A DNA stretch of 64,000 nt, from positions 112,721,267 to 112,785,266 of the forward strand of contig OY856411.1 of assembly GCA_963693085.1 (NCBI GenBank), in the 5' to 3' direction. The position numbers were made by a program, and so were the translations under genes. Under the pieces are notes generated by a model. It did no database searches, was not told where the DNA came from, and was given only the letters and a program-made list of their open reading frames with translations. This stretch comes from Alisma plantago-aquatica. Taxonomy: Eukaryota > Streptophyta > Magnoliopsida > Alismatales > Alismataceae. Below, piece after piece: positions 11,940-21,959 of this stretch (position 1 is the stretch's first letter; each line of letters starts with the position of its first letter).

Positions 11940-13048
11940 ATAGTCAACACCATGAACTTGCTTGCAATTTTTGACAACCAATCCCTCTTTGTAGGTTTTG
12001 AACATTACCATCCATGTTAGCTTTCTTCTTGAAGACCCTTATTTACCTTATGGGTTTTATCTATTTATGTGAATCCATCAAGGCCCATACCTTATTGATA
12101 TACATAGAGTCCATCTGAGATCTCATGACTTCTAGCCATTTCTCATAATACATAGAGTCTACCTTAGATCTCATGACTTATAACCATTTCTCAAAATATG
12201 GTCCCTAAATAGCCTCATTGTAGGTTGTTGGTTCATCATCATCAATGACCTACACCTCATCTTGTTGAGTCTTAAGAAATCTAAGTCTCTCTGACTCAAG
12301 ACAAGCCGTACTAAACCTTCAAAGTTCTTGTGTTGCATGAGTAAATTGAGATTCCACAATGGTTTTGTATTCCTCTTATTCCTTCTCAACCTTTATCAGT
12401 TCATTTTTACCTTGTTTCTTTCGAACTTCATTGGTTTATATTTTCCTACCACTGGTTCCTCTATATTGAATACCTTATTAAGGTATACAATAAATCTAAA
12501 AACAAACACTTTGTTGTTAGATGGAATATGAAAGTAATTTTTGTCCAAGAAAAATAGAAATTTTCAATTTTGGGTTAATTTTTTTTAAAGAATTGATTCT
12601 TGGCATAAGCTTCACATCCTAAAATCTTCGTCAAAGACTTATTAGGTCATTTCCTATCCATGTACTATGTCATGCCTTTGAATTTATAGAGTAGGTATGG
12701 AGTTAATTGAAAACATTGTGGTTTCTAGAGCATATCCCTAAAAAAAAGTCAAGGGAGTAGAAAAACTCATCATTGATTGTACCATTCCCAAGAGGGTGTG
12801 GTTCCTTCTTTCTCATACAACATTATGTTTTGGTATTATAGGTAGAGTTAATTTTTATAATATACCACAACCTCTCATAAGGGACTCAAGTTGTTGTCTT
12901 AAGTATTCATCACCTTGATCTGATCAAAGTTCTTTAATATTCTTTCCAAATTGATTTCATACTACATTCATGAATTCCCAATAATTTTGAATGGATAATT
13001 ATTTGTGTTTCGTTAGATACACATAGCCATATACACATAGACATACCT
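11940..13048 (-). pseudogene. Copia-A integrase 3' half and RT start (broken)
   Basis: On the minus strand, right to left, the integrase core resumes with YGYVYLTKHK, then EFMNVV, a stop, NQFGKNIKEL, a stop, SDQGDEYL (second catalytic Asp region) and ERRNHTLLGMVQSMMSFS, which carries the catalytic-Glu neighbourhood (12,750-13,048). The integrase tail shows KILGCEAYAKNQF (about 12,600) and VFVFRFIVYL (about 12,500). RT starts with EKWLEVMRSQMDSMY near 12,110-12,195, present twice in a 48-bp tandem duplication, then FKKKANMDGNV, and ends in HGVDY at 11,940 where the copia-1 LTR begins. The gag, protease and first part of integrase lie at 42,027-43,480. Many stops; not functional. Confidence 0.85.
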
Positions 13049-14587
13049 TGTTGGAAAATATGGATCCTGAGAAGGGGCATTGGAAAAAAAATTGTTCATA
13101 TTTCCTAACTAGTTGATTGTGCCAACATAGATGTATAGGAAAGAGGGTGCAAGATATACCTTGTCATTTCACAAAGATGTGCTTGCTTCTTGAGAAGCAC
13201 ACATATGACGGTTGCCGACATCTTCCTAGAAAAATTGTGAAGCTTCTTCACATCCACATAGTCAACACAGACCACCAAGAACTCTGTCACGCTTTTCAAG
13301 ATGAAGAGGAGTAGCCCCTTCATTTGTTGATGTTCTAGCATCAACTTTCTTCTCCCTTTCTATCTCTCACTTTCTTGGGTAAGATTGTTTGAGGTCTCAC
13401 ATTATCACAACTACAAGAAGAGAAGTGTTGAGAGCCTTAGCCATCCTCCCCTTTATATAAAAGTAGTAGGGAAAGGGTTTCCAAACCCCCAGAAGATGAA
13501 GAATCAAGTTTCTTGGCTGGATAGTGGCTGCACACAACTAGTTGGTTGAATGGACTATTCAATCAGTTGACTGTCCAACCAGTCAGTTGGACAGACTATC
13601 CCGCCCATCAATAACTTGTAGTCAGTGTCGCAACAAAATTGGGTTTCAATTGACAATTAATGGGTTTACTTAGTCTATAGTTTACCACTTGACCTAGTCC
13701 ATCTAGTCAATTTGTATCAGTCGATCGACTAGATTCTCTAGTTGGTCGACTGGCCATTTTAGTCATCCATTGGGTAACACTTTGCTATCAGTAAATTGAA
13801 CTCTTGAGTCAGCCTACTAATAGGTCCTATTAGCTACAGATGATATTGTCTAGTTAGTTGACTACACTCTCCAATCAATTGAATGGATTCTCAAGCAGTT
13901 GATTGGATTGCCAATATTGTTTTTTTTATTACCTAAACAATTTAGTAACCTTATTAGTCTGTCTTCATGATTAAACTCCTTTTTCCAATGTATCCTATGT
14001 ATGTGACCCTATAGGCTCGATATTACATTGGCAGTGATTTCCATAATTATATTATGACTTCACCAGAGATGAGCGGTATCTATAGACACATCATTGCTAC
14101 TAAAGTAATTGGATAAGTTTGATAACAACTTCAACCTAAACTTGCGACTAGTTTTATAGTGATCACATAGTTTTTTTATGATAGATATTCAGCTTGAACA
14201 TTAGTTATGGAATTGTGATTCTCTTAATATTCAATCTATGTTTCTTGAACTAGAGTAGACCACTGAGATGCACATGAGATCAATATCACATATTGACTAT
14301 GATGATCATGTCCATGTGTTTCTTAATCTCACCTGTGAAGTGGCCAGGATATCACCCCAATAGGAGGGACAATTCCCATCTACATCACTCACAACACCCA
14401 ATATATCACAATGTATGCATGCACCATTTGTATGAAAACTCTTATTCAAGGTCATGTTGAATGGTGTCAAAGTTCATTGAATTCCATGTGATCTCTATAG
14501 TAAATTCATGTCTATGAACCACACTTACCACCATCACCTTTGAGAGATGATTCTGACTCTCATTCAATGGTTTCCATATATCACTCT
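13049..14587 (-). repeat. Copia-B 3' LTR, part distal to gypsy-A
   Basis: This stretch and 24,757-25,153 together match one continuous LTR copy at 40,691-42,026. For example, the blocks around 13,810-14,100 and 40,890-41,160 align throughout. Read on the minus strand the LTR ends TTTTCCAACA at 13,049. A TATA box (TTTATATAAAGG) is at 13,451-13,462. The U3 side (13,530-13,920) is rich in short GTCGATCGACT/GTCAGTTGACTG-like palindromic words. The five bases left of the LTR (TACCT, 13,044-13,048) nearly equal those right of the partner LTR (TAACT, 42,027-42,031). Confidence 0.8.
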
Positions 14588-16654
14588 TGTAACGACCCCC
14601 TCCCCATGTTATCCCCTATTTAGGTGGATCAAGAGGGCAAGGGCCATTAACATAAATACATGATTGAGATTTATCAAATAACCAGAAATAATTGATAAAT
14701 TTTTACTAAACTAAAAAGAGATTGTACAAGGTAAACTTTCCATAAAGGAATTACATGATATGAATTTCTAGAGTTTGCAACGTGAAATAAAAACTAACTA
14801 ACGAAATCCTATAGAATTACATTACTTCTTATTTGTTTTAGTGCCTTCTTCTCTAAATGTCCATTTTCCATTATTCTTAAAAAAATGATAGTAGATTATC
14901 CTAAAAAACTGAGAAATCAAAACTCAGTCAGTATAACAAGTTATATTGGTATGTGGGGGATACAAAATGTTCACATTTAATTTCAACAATATAATAACAA
15001 AAATTATTATTTATAGAATCAAGATTAACATTTTAATCATGACTACACAACCCTGATATATCCAATTCTCTGTGAAACCCCTCTGAGGTATTGTCCCTGC
15101 AGTGGATTTAGGCCATCTTCTCCCAGCGTGTGCTTGGTTCCATATGATTCTTCCCCTATTCTCCGATTATCCTAGCTATTATTAAAAAAAACTACAAAAT
15201 TAAATCATTTTAGCCAATAGGGGCCTACCACCTAGGCAAGGAACTCAGGGTCCCGCCTTGCTAGTTTGATTGGGCTGACCAACTGGATCTTGCCAACTAA
15301 GCGGCTCTCCCGCATGGCATTATCACTGGGTAAACAAAAAAAAGGAGAAAGATAAAGTGTTGTCCTTACATGTTCAATGTAGGGCCGAGGGCAGGGAGTA
15401 CTTTCTCCTCCAGTTGTCTCCTTCCTTCATTCACAAGCCCATACACAATGCCGATGTGGCTGAGTCAACTCTCTAATTGACTCTACGATCTTACGCACCG
15501 GCGTGAGAATTAAGGTTGCCTTCACCTTTGTCTTGATTCCCCAAACTCAGAGTGCCCTTCAATTGCTCAGGTAGCAATCAGAGACGATGGGAGAAGATTG
15601 AAGTATCTCCAATGAGAAGGCAGAATGGGTTATAGGTGGAGGATGAGGTTAGAAGAGTAATTGAAATTTGGGAAACAATTGCGGGACTTGGCTGAAGCTT
15701 TGGAGACAATTTGTGCTCTCACTGAGGGTCCCAGATCCCCTATATATATACTCCCATGTTGGTAGGGTGGTCTCGTGGAGGTAGATTTGGGAAAAAAACT
15801 CTAGAGTCCTCAAAACTTAGTGAAACTTGGGGTGGGTGAATTTGTCATGTTCTCATGAGGACAAAGGTCTAATTTCTTGATCTGCTCATGTATTAATTCA
15901 TGAGGAAATTATCCTCAAAATTTGGCAAGTATGTTTCCTCGTTTTCATATACGACCAAGGTAGGTGATGAGTGTGTCAATGTGGATCTTAGATCCAACGA
16001 CCATCATTCCATGTGCAAGAATAAATGGGCCAAAAAAGAATTTTCTAGAATTGGCAATAAAATCATGACATTTAATGTAAATCTTTTCACTTTAGGGATT
16101 CTAGAAAAATCCATAACTCTTATACCATTAATCTATTTGATCCCAATTTTTAAGGGAAAGTCCATAATGACATTATCTAGTCGTGAGCAAAGTTTGAGAC
16201 CAGAATCAGAAAAGAAAGATGTTTTTTATTAACATTCAAGTATTCTCTTTATAAAGCATATTTCAAGCATTAACACATCCTTTTCTCTTCCTTATCTTTT
16301 CTATTTTTTTGATTTTGATTACTTTTCATATTATCTACCATGTGAAACCAAAATTCAACCATTAACAATCATCCATACCACTTTCTAGAAATACAACATT
16401 CTCATAAGGATTTATGTTATTATCTATTATTCTTTTACCTTCTTCTCATTATTGGATTTTCTTCTATTCCTTTTCCCATATTTCATTATTGGATTAACAA
16501 AATAGTAGAAACCATGAAATTCACCACAAAGTTGAATTTGCAAAAAAAAATCATACTTTAAAAAGTAAGCATAAAATATTAATAATACGTCCTTTTTATT
16601 CCAAAAAATTGCATTTCAATTATACAAATACATGTGAAAAACTAGGTTATAACA
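14588..16654 (-). repeat. Gypsy-A 3' LTR (2,067 bp)
   Basis: Runs TGTAACGACCCC to GTTATAACA on the plus strand and is the counterpart of 21,960-24,756. It lacks about 750 bp present in the other LTR: CCCCTATTC at about 15,165 joins directly to TCCGATTATCC, where the 5' LTR has extra sequence from about 22,533 to 23,285. A deletion here is the simpler reading. Confidence 0.88.
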
Positions 16655-16671
16655 TCCTTCCCCTCTTATAG
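16655..16671 (-). other. Gypsy-A polypurine tract
   Basis: The minus strand reads CTATAAGAGGGGAAGGA immediately before the 3' LTR start (TGTTATAACC). This is the expected plus-strand-synthesis primer position for an LTR retrotransposon. Confidence 0.8.
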
Positions 16672-16743
16672 TAATTTTGTCCTCAAAATTCATCTAATCA
16701 TACAAACTATAGTATGAGACTTATCCATGCCCTTCTTTAGCTC

Positions 16744-16960
16744 TCATGTGGCTTCATCCTCTCCATGGTGCTTCTAAAGAACCTTTTCCATCTTTATCTT
16801 TTTGTTCCTGAGTCCCTTCACCTTGGTATCATGTACCCTCACAGGTGACTCAGGGTATGTTAGCCTCTCTTGGAGTTCAATAGGTTCAATGCTCAACACA
16901 TGGCTCAGATCCTTCACATAGAGCTTGAGATTGGACACATGGAACACATCATGCATCATA
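16744..16960 (-). pseudogene. Gypsy-A chromodomain (broken)
   Basis: The minus strand reads VFHVSNLKLYV, then SHVLSIEPIELQERLTY, the C-terminal integrase extension of plant chromoviruses, then TKVKGLRNKKIKMEKVL. The chromodomain core continues as KVL*KHHGEDEAT*E. Both stops fall where the family has Trp, and each can arise by a single G-to-A change. A chromodomain in this family binds histone marks and steers integration into heterochromatin. That role is family knowledge and the copy here is dead. Confidence 0.8.
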
Positions 16961-16999
16961 CTATAATGTAGATTAAAGCTACAGGATAATAGGCTTCAC

Positions 17000-17940
17000 C
17001 AATCATCTCTAGGATCTCATACGGACCCACGTATTAGGGACTCAATTTTCCTCTGTTCTTATATATACCTTGGAGGGGTCATATTTTTAGAAGCACATAA
17101 TCACCTATAGTAAAGTGCAAATCTATCCACTTTGCATTATCATATGACTTCTATCAATCTTGGGCTTTCTTTAGCCTTTTCTCGATCAAAGAAATCGTAT
17201 CAGCATATAAATGTAGCTCCTCTGACCTCAACAAGTTCCTCTCACCAACATCATCCCAATGAAGTGGTGATCGACATAGCCTCCCATAAAGAGCTTCATA
17301 TAGAGGCATCCTTATACTGGCTTGGTAGCTATTACTATAAGCAAACTTAGCTAATGTCAAGTACTGCTCCCATGATCCACCCCAATTGAGCACACATGTT
17401 CTCAACATGTCTTATAAAGTATGGATTGTTCTTTCTGACTGTCCATTAGTCTGGGGGTGATAGGCTATGATGAATATTTACCTCATAGTGGGTTCTTCAT
17501 GCACTTTCTTCCACATCTTTGAGGTGAATCTAGGATCACAATATTAGATAATTGTACTTGAGAAGCCATACAAACAAACTATTTCTCTAACATACAGTTC
17601 AACTAGGTCTGAAACCTTGGCAGTGGTATTTAGGGCTAGGAAGGTTAGGCAATCTAGCACAACCCATATTGCATCATGACCTTTCTTTGTCTTGGGGAGA
17701 CCCACCACAAAGTCTATAGGGATCTGGTCCCATTTCCACTTAAGAATCTCAATTGATTGTAGTAATCCATCAGGTCCAGGTGTTTGACCTTCACCATCTT
17801 GCACATGAGACAACTTGCCACATATGTTGCTATGTCCCTCCTCATTCCAAGCCACCAAAAATCTCTTTGCAAGTTTTTAAACTTCTTGGTGGTGTCAGTG
17901 TGTACAATATACTTAGAACCATCATCTTCTTGCAAGATTT
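17000..17940 (-). pseudogene. Gypsy-A integrase (broken)
   Basis: Right to left on the minus strand: the zinc-binding part with WWLGMRRDIATYVASCLMC (about 17,810-17,870), then the core with PIDFVVGLPKTKKGHDAIWV (first catalytic Asp in the first block), CDPRFTSKMW (second Asp) and AYHPQTNGQSERTIHTL (catalytic Glu). The DDE residues are thus still visible. Stops interrupt at several points, for example just before CDPRF and after RTIHTL. The segment LRTCVLNWGGSWEQYL leads to the chromodomain. Order and motifs are clear; the protein cannot be made in one piece. Confidence 0.85.
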
Positions 17941-18079
17941 GAGTTTCAAGGGCAAATCCTTAGGAACCCAAATGCGACTCTTGTACCAGATTCCACTATC
18001 TACACCCACCTAAAGGTGCGCTTGTAGTTTTTCCAACAAACCTTTCATCTTTTCAAGCTCTGGGCAGGCTAATTGGGTA

Positions 18080-19640
18080 GATGCCAACTCATGTCAATAG
18101 GTCAAGTTTTATCAGAATGTCAGCCAAATATATTCGATCTTCTAAGGGTTGCGGAGCCCATCTTGCAAACTCCTCCAAGTCTCTCCACTAGGTAGACAAG
18201 ACAGTAACATATTTAAGATGTTTCGGATTGAGGGCATCTTGTACTACATTAGCTTTTCCTGGGTGATAGGCAATGGTGAAACCATAGTCCTTCATATACT
18301 CCATCCATCATCTTTGTCTTAAGTTCAAGTCTTTCTGAGTCATAAGGTATTTTAGGCTCTTGTGGTCAGTGTGGATCTCAAAGGTCTCTCCATATAGATA
18401 GTGTCGCCAGATTTTTAGAGCATGAATAATCACTACTAATTCCAGATCATGTGTCAGGTAGTTCACGACATTTGGCTTGAGCGGTCTGGAGGCATAGACA
18501 ACCACATGTTTATTTTACTCTAGTATACATCCAAGCCCAATCATTGATTCATCAATGAGGATCATGAAACCTTCATTGCGTGATGGTAGAGTCAACACAG
18601 ATGTTGTGATCAACATTTCCTTCAATTCTTGGAATCAAGCTTCACACAAATCGGACCACACAAACTTCTCATCTTTTCAGGTGAGTTTGGTGAGGGGTAA
18701 AGTAGTCTTGGAGAAATCTTTGATGAATCACCAGTACTACCTGGCCAATCCTAGGAAGTAATGAATCTTAAAAGAGTTATTTGATGTTGGCCAATCACGT
18801 ACTGTTGACACTTTAGCAAGATCCACAAAGATAGTTCCTCCAGAAATAATGTGTCTAAGGAACTTGACACGATCTATCCAAAATTCACATTTTGAGAACT
18901 TCCCATAGAACTTCTACTTTCTTAGGATATCAAGGACTCTGACCTAGTGGCCATGGTGTTGTTCTAAGTCGTTAGACTAAACTAGGATTCCATCTATGAA
19001 CACTATGACAAAGGAGTTGAGGAAAGGTTGGAATACACTAATCATGAGGTTCATAAACGCTCTGGGCATTGGACAACCTTAAAAGGCATGACCACAAACT
19101 CATAATGGCCATAGCAGATTTGAAAAGAAGTCTTTCGGATGTCATCACTCCTGACCCTCAACTAATGATAATTGGATCTCAGGTCAATCTTTAAAAAGAC
19201 TCGGGAAGACTTGAGATGGTCAAACAAGTCGTATATACGGAGTAAGGGATACTTGTTTTTAAAGGTAGGCTGATTTATCATTCTATACTCTATGCACATT
19301 CAAAGTGATCCATCATTCTTCTTTACAAAGGGTAATGGTACTCCCTACGAAGAAGTTCTAGGTCAGATGAAACCTTTATCTAGTAATTTGTGCAGTTTCA
19401 TTTTTAGCTCAAGCAACTCAACAGGGGTCATCCTGTAAGGTTCCTTGGAAATAGGGTTCGTCCCGGTATCTAACTCTATCGAGAAGTCCACCTCTCTCTG
19501 GAGGTATGTAAGGAAAATCATGTAGGAACACATCTGCATTCTCCCTTAACTCTTCTATTTCCTGTAAAGGTTGCACGTTAGGCTGTGGCTCGGTGACTAC
19601 TGCTAGGAATGCCTGACAACCCTTGGCTATCATCTTCTAT
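18080..19640 (-). pseudogene. Gypsy-A reverse transcriptase and RNase H (broken)
   Basis: RT lies at about 18,560-19,470 and RNase H at about 18,080-18,510. RT landmarks are PRAFMNLM, FVIVFIDGILV (near 18,990-19,020), FSKCEFWIDRVKFL and FIKDFSKTTLPLTKLT. The second Asp of the FIDD catalytic loop is Gly here. RNase H reads [42 protein letters not shown] and [11 protein letters not shown], then AYHPGKANVVQDAL. It has several TAG/TGA stops, many at Trp or Gln positions. It sits between protease and integrase as expected for Ty3/gypsy. Confidence 0.88.
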
Positions 19641-19719
19641 ACCTTTAGGGAAGACACATACAAGCTGGTGGTAGCATCCTTCCTACCTCTAATGGTAGTA
19701 GGTGGTTGAACTGGTCTCT

Positions 19720-20037
19720 CTACCTTATTTTCTTTTCCCTATAGTCTATTTGTGCTTTATAATTATAAAGCCAATCCATGCCAATGATTACATTAAAGTC
19801 ATTCATGTCAAGGAGTATAAAATATGTTGGGAGTTCATAATTTAGGTATTTATTAGGTATAATGTGGGTTTTCATGCAAGGTGTAAAGATTTGACCACTC
19901 GAGTTGGTGACATCCAAAACATATCCTAAATCCTTGATGTCCAACCAAAGCATAGTTGCAAGATTTCTTGAAATAAAAGTATTGGCAGAGCCAAAGTCAA
20001 ACAAAGCCTTTACATTTTGTCCTGTGATCTCAATCAT
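19720..20037 (-). pseudogene. Gypsy-A aspartic protease (broken)
   Basis: About 105 codons remain open. The active-site block reads ALFDFGSANTFIS, where family members have D-S/T-G, so the middle residue is Phe. Later landmarks are FNVIIGMDWLYNY, the flap-distal block of RVP-type gypsy proteases, and AQIDYREK. It lies between gag and RT. Retention of a 318-bp open stretch is notable but probably chance in an otherwise broken element. Confidence 0.8.
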
Positions 20038-20099
20038 CCCTAAATTATTTCCATGATAGGTAATCTACAATCATTTTTCATATTTAAAGATTGAAAAAA

Positions 20100-21491
20100 A
20101 AACTCTAAGGGTGGTTTCCCTCTATCAGACGATTGGCATCAGCCTGTTCCTCTTCATTGTCGATGGAGAAAAATAGAGCATGTCGATGTTCACATGCATG
20201 TTGGGTTGCTACTGGTGGGGCTGGGGCTGCAGCTGCTGGATGTGCTATTGCCACTGGTTGGGTTGCTAATGGGCCTTGTCCTAGTGGAGGAGGAAGGAGG
20301 TAGTTAGCTTGGAAATGTCTCTCTTGTAGACATCGATAGCACACCCTCTTCTTGAAGCGACACTTACCAACATGAAACCTCCCACAGATAGTTACAACAT
20401 TTTGGGTAAGCTCCATTGTGATGATTCTCATTGTGGGATTTTCCCTTCACTTCATTTTTTCCTTTGTTTTTGTGATAGCCTTGGCCTCTCTTATTATCAT
20501 TCTTATGGCCATAGATTCCTTCAGTGAAGTCAACATACCCCTTGGGCTGGTTTTGTGGTGGCATCATTGTCCTATCCATGTCTAGGGAAAAGTTGTGGGC
20601 TTCAGTGAAGTTTTGGGGATTGCTTGACATCACATGGGCCCTTATCTGATGATGTAGACACTCTACAAAGTGTTTCACTCATCTCTCTTCAGTCAGCATG
20701 CAGCTAAAACACTCTAACATGAGAAACTTTTGGGCATAGTTAGAGACTGTCAGATTCCCCTGATTAAGGAGCATGCACTACTTCTCTTTTTCCTTTATGG
20801 GAGCTTGAGAAATGAAGTGTGTGGTGAAGGCGTTGTGGAAGTTTTCCCAGTCAAGGGATTTTGTAGTAAAATATTGACTTGTGATGTGGTTTTCCCACTA
20901 GATCTTTGCAACTCCTTCAAGGAGGTGGGTCGGAAAATAGGACCTTCTTGTTGGCTTGAACTTCCAGTATGCGGAAGCCATTTCCACTGCTAACAACCAA
21001 GCATGCCCTTTATTGACTACCTCAGTCCTGTCTTCACCCCATAAATTCTCTATGTTGAGCTTGATGAATTCAATAAAGATCTCTCCAAGGTGGGAGAAAA
21101 CGACCAAAGTTTTGACATTCTCCCTTCAAACATCTTCTCTAAGGGCTAGGAAGCTAATGGACTCAGTCAGTTTCTTCGATTACTCCATCCACATCACATA
21201 TGGGGTGTGAACCACCATTTTTCCTACTAGTCCAAAGTCAGTTTCACCCTTGGGCTAACCTTCTATCATAGCATCATCTTTGGGTTTAAGATCATCTTTT
21301 GGGTTTGGTATGTTGAAGGAGATATCCTCCCGTTCAGGGATTTTCTCTCTGGAGGCCTCAACTTCCATCTTTCTTTTCTTGTATGATTCACCCTCCATGG
21401 ACCTCCTCTTCTTGGGGGAGGGCTTCATCTTTTGAGAGGGCCTGGGTCCAGGGTATTCATCACAGTTGATGGTGTCATTTCCACGGGCCAT
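20100..21491 (-). pseudogene. Gypsy-A gag (broken)
   Basis: A start codon at 21,491 gives a Lys/Glu-rich N-terminal segment (MARGNDTINC, then PSPKKRRS), ending at a stop near 21,255. The capsid-like part is in pieces (20,640-21,230). The C-terminal part (20,105-20,678) includes HNFSLDMDRTM, a His/Lys/Gly-rich linker and a zinc knuckle CYRCLQERHFQANY near 20,340, where the fourth ligand is Tyr instead of Cys. An Ala/Pro-rich tail follows. It lies just inside the primer-binding site, as expected for the first coding region of the element. Confidence 0.75.
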
Positions 21492-21945
21492 GTTGTTTCA
21501 CATAAGTTAACCTGTGTTTCATACTTAGGATACTAAAGCATAGTAAAATATTATTCCCATGACATCTTAGTTACGTGCAATTTATTATTTGGTAGATGAT
21601 GCCTTAGCCCCTAATATCCATAACCCTAATGCTCAGAAAGGGGTAAAGGAAACAGTTGTAGGTACCTAATGTATTATGAGAGAAAGGGGTAGAGAAGTGA
21701 TGAAAGCATATGAGAAATCCTAGAGGTATTTTATTTCAAATGAAATCCTATGACTTTGGCCAGGTCAGATGCACAAGTCTAAGAGTCCTTGTAAACTGAC
21801 TAGTAGTGTGGAGGGAAGTATTGTCATCCTATGTACCGTGGTCCTTTCTAGACACCATCGTCTTTGAAAAAGACTTTAATAATTCCCTTGGGCTCTATAG
21901 AACTCTTAAAATTTTAATAATTATGAGAGGTTAAATGGTAAACCA

Positions 21946-21957
21946 GCTCTGATACCA
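21946..21957 (-). other. Gypsy-A primer-binding site (initiator Met-tRNA)
   Basis: The minus strand reads TGGTATCAGAGC two bases after the 5' LTR end. This matches the 3' end of plant initiator Met-tRNA over 12 bases and fixes the transcription direction of gypsy-A as minus. Confidence 0.92.
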
Positions 21958-21959
21958 AA

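Noticed and set aside
13105..13344. 79-codon minus-strand open frame
   Set aside because: It falls inside the copia-B LTR near its end; no copia or other domain is visible.
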